From: Spartobacteria bacterium
GTDB taxonomy: Bacteria > Verrucomicrobiota > Verrucomicrobiia > Chthoniobacterales > UBA10450
Assembly: GCA_003169975.1 (NCBI GenBank)
Contig: PNAA01000043.1
Coordinates: forward strand, 1 to 64,000
Direction: 5' to 3'
DNA length: 64,000 nt
Below, piece after piece: positions 63,182 through 64,000 of the stretch; within the stretch, counting starts at the first letter, position 1; the number at the start of each line of letters is the position of its first letter. The notes beneath the pieces are model-generated. The model was not told the DNA's origin, made no database searches, and saw only the letters and a program-made list of their open reading frames with translations. The position numbers and the translations under genes are program-made.

Positions 63182-64000
63182 GGCGTTTTGGCGATTGTTT
63201 TCAGCGGGCGGATGGAGGGCGCGGTGAGGAGATCCCCAAACTCAAACATGATGGGGCTTTTGTTGGCCACATAATGGCCGGCGGTGGTGGCGATGTTGCG
63301 ATGACGCAAGGCCGCGCTGGCCGCGTAGAGGCCGTGACGTTGATTGATGATCGAGCCGAACTCTTTCCGGAGAACGTGGAGCGGCTTCTTGTCGTCAATT
63401 CCTTTGGCACGAAGCCAGGCGTAGAGTCGCTCGAATACGGGCTGGCAGCGGTAATATTGGCCGCCGAAGTGAACACGCGGACCGCGTGGGCTGCCAATGA
63501 CGAACGGAATTTTCCTCCCCGGCATGTAGGCGCGAAGCTCGTTCGTTAGGGCATCGTCGATCTCGACTTCGGCGGCCGACTCGTCGGTTTTAAGATCGCC
63601 GTGTTCCGAGACCTCGATCCGGATCGTTTGACGCCGGAAATCGATCTGCTGCCAGCGGAGCGAATCGATCTCGCCTTTGCGAAGTCCGGCGCCGATGGCG
63701 AGGAGCAGAACGAGGTAGGCGTCGGAGTCGGTTTCACGAAGTTCGTTGAGGGCGGCGGTGATCAAGAGCGGGACATCGATGCGTCCCTGATATTTCGGGG
63801 CACGCGGACGATCGATTTTAATTCCGCTGAAGGGGAGCGGATCTGGCAGTTCGAGTCTTTCGGCGACGAAGCGGACGATTTTTGGACTGAAAAGAGAACG
63901 GGCGCAGCGCAGGTAGGAATTGCTGCTGCGTGTGGCCGAGGCGCGCGCGGCGGGATTGGTGACGCGCTTGATGAAACGGACGCGCCACTCTTGCAGCTTG
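63178..64000 (-). CDS. tyrosine recombinase/integrase, partial (runs off the window)
   Basis: The frame stays open to the right edge, where it encodes LQEWRVRFIKRVTNPAARAS and a core-binding region. The catalytic Arg is in GAGLRKGEIDSLRW, the HxxR pair is in LHVLRKEFGSII and the C-terminal block with the nucleophilic Tyr is ALRHRNIATTAGHYV. It heads a four-gene leftward operon (integrase, 273-aa, HTH, 264-aa). Its N-terminus lies outside the window. Likely responsible for insertion of the island or a nested element. Confidence 0.88.
   Translation of the reverse strand, partial: KLQEWRVRFIKRVTNPAARASATRSSNSYLRCARSLFSPKIVRFVAERLELPDPLPFSGIKIDRPRAPKYQGRIDVPLLITAALNELRETDSDAYLVLLLAIGAGLRKGEIDSLRWQQIDFRRQTIRIEVSEHGDLKTDESAAEVEIDDALTNELRAYMPGRKIPFVIGSPRGPRVHFGGQYYRCQPVFERLYAWLRAKGIDDKKPLHVLRKEFGSIINQRHGLYAASAALRHRNIATTAGHYVANKSPIMFEFGDLLTAPSIRPLKTIAKTP

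Noticed and set aside
52130-64000. att site as a duplicated tRNA 3' end
   Set aside because: No second copy of the T-arm/acceptor sequence found in the window; it may lie beyond the right edge.

Overview
This 64 kb window looks like chromosomal DNA of a GC-rich soil or aquatic bacterium, most likely a verrucomicrobium (Spartobacteria/Chthoniobacter-like). The clues are gene content rather than a marker gene. It has a long SecA with an SEC-C tail, a Pup/UBact-ligase family protein outside Actinobacteria, hopanoid genes, a PATR-type autotransporter repeat protein, a stand-alone pseudopilin, and M28/M3 peptidases with signal peptides. There is no rRNA and only one tRNA, so the assignment is inference.

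The left part (about 1-52 kb) is a dense core region. In order it holds: gmd; ridA-pyrE; secA; a VOC protein divergent from a Tat-exported 5'-nucleotidase; a 3-methyladenine glycosylase, mnmA, cutA and a sulfite-oxidase-like enzyme; an exonuclease; a FlgD-Ig-like secreted protein, a GH57 branching enzyme, an aspartate aminotransferase and a tandem NDK; a repeat-rich stretch with two frameshifted secreted-protein genes; prmA; cysE-cysteine desulfurase; glgB; a pseudopilin; xseA and ruvB; an RsbW-like ATPase; an AraC regulator, ABC permease and purH; an AT-richer orphan gene; M28 and M3 peptidases; marC; hpnH-shc (hopanoids); a SurA/PpiD-like chaperone; a PafA/Dop-family ligase; DUF5069; phhB; and a GT-B-like protein.

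Two kinds of repeat run through this part. The first is the non-palindromic octamer CGTTAGGC (often TCGTTAGGC), seen about 40 times in either orientation and any reading frame, far above chance. The second is several families of hairpin-forming elements. These sit in intergenic gaps, supply the TAG or TGA stop codon of at least eight genes, and in two cases (mnmA, cysteine desulfurase) interrupt a conserved enzyme in frame.

At 52,056 lies tRNA-Arg(ACG). From there to the end (52.1-64 kb) the character changes. The octamer almost disappears, with one exact copy in 12 kb. Genes are broken or unfamiliar, and the window ends in a tyrosine recombinase operon. This looks like an integrated or decaying island. 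It contains a glycine-zipper/histone-H1-like protein and a BON gene and a DUF1269-like gene that appear to have been cut at once by a 303-bp inversion. It also holds a patchwork of gene fragments (histidine kinase, flavoprotein, RsmI, HsdR), a kelch-dockerin secreted protein, a katG that looks foreign, and a four-gene integrase operon.

The observations most worth following up are the octamer, the stop-codon-supplying and in-frame repeat elements, and the 303-bp inversion. All gene functions come from reading the protein sequences; no database search was run.
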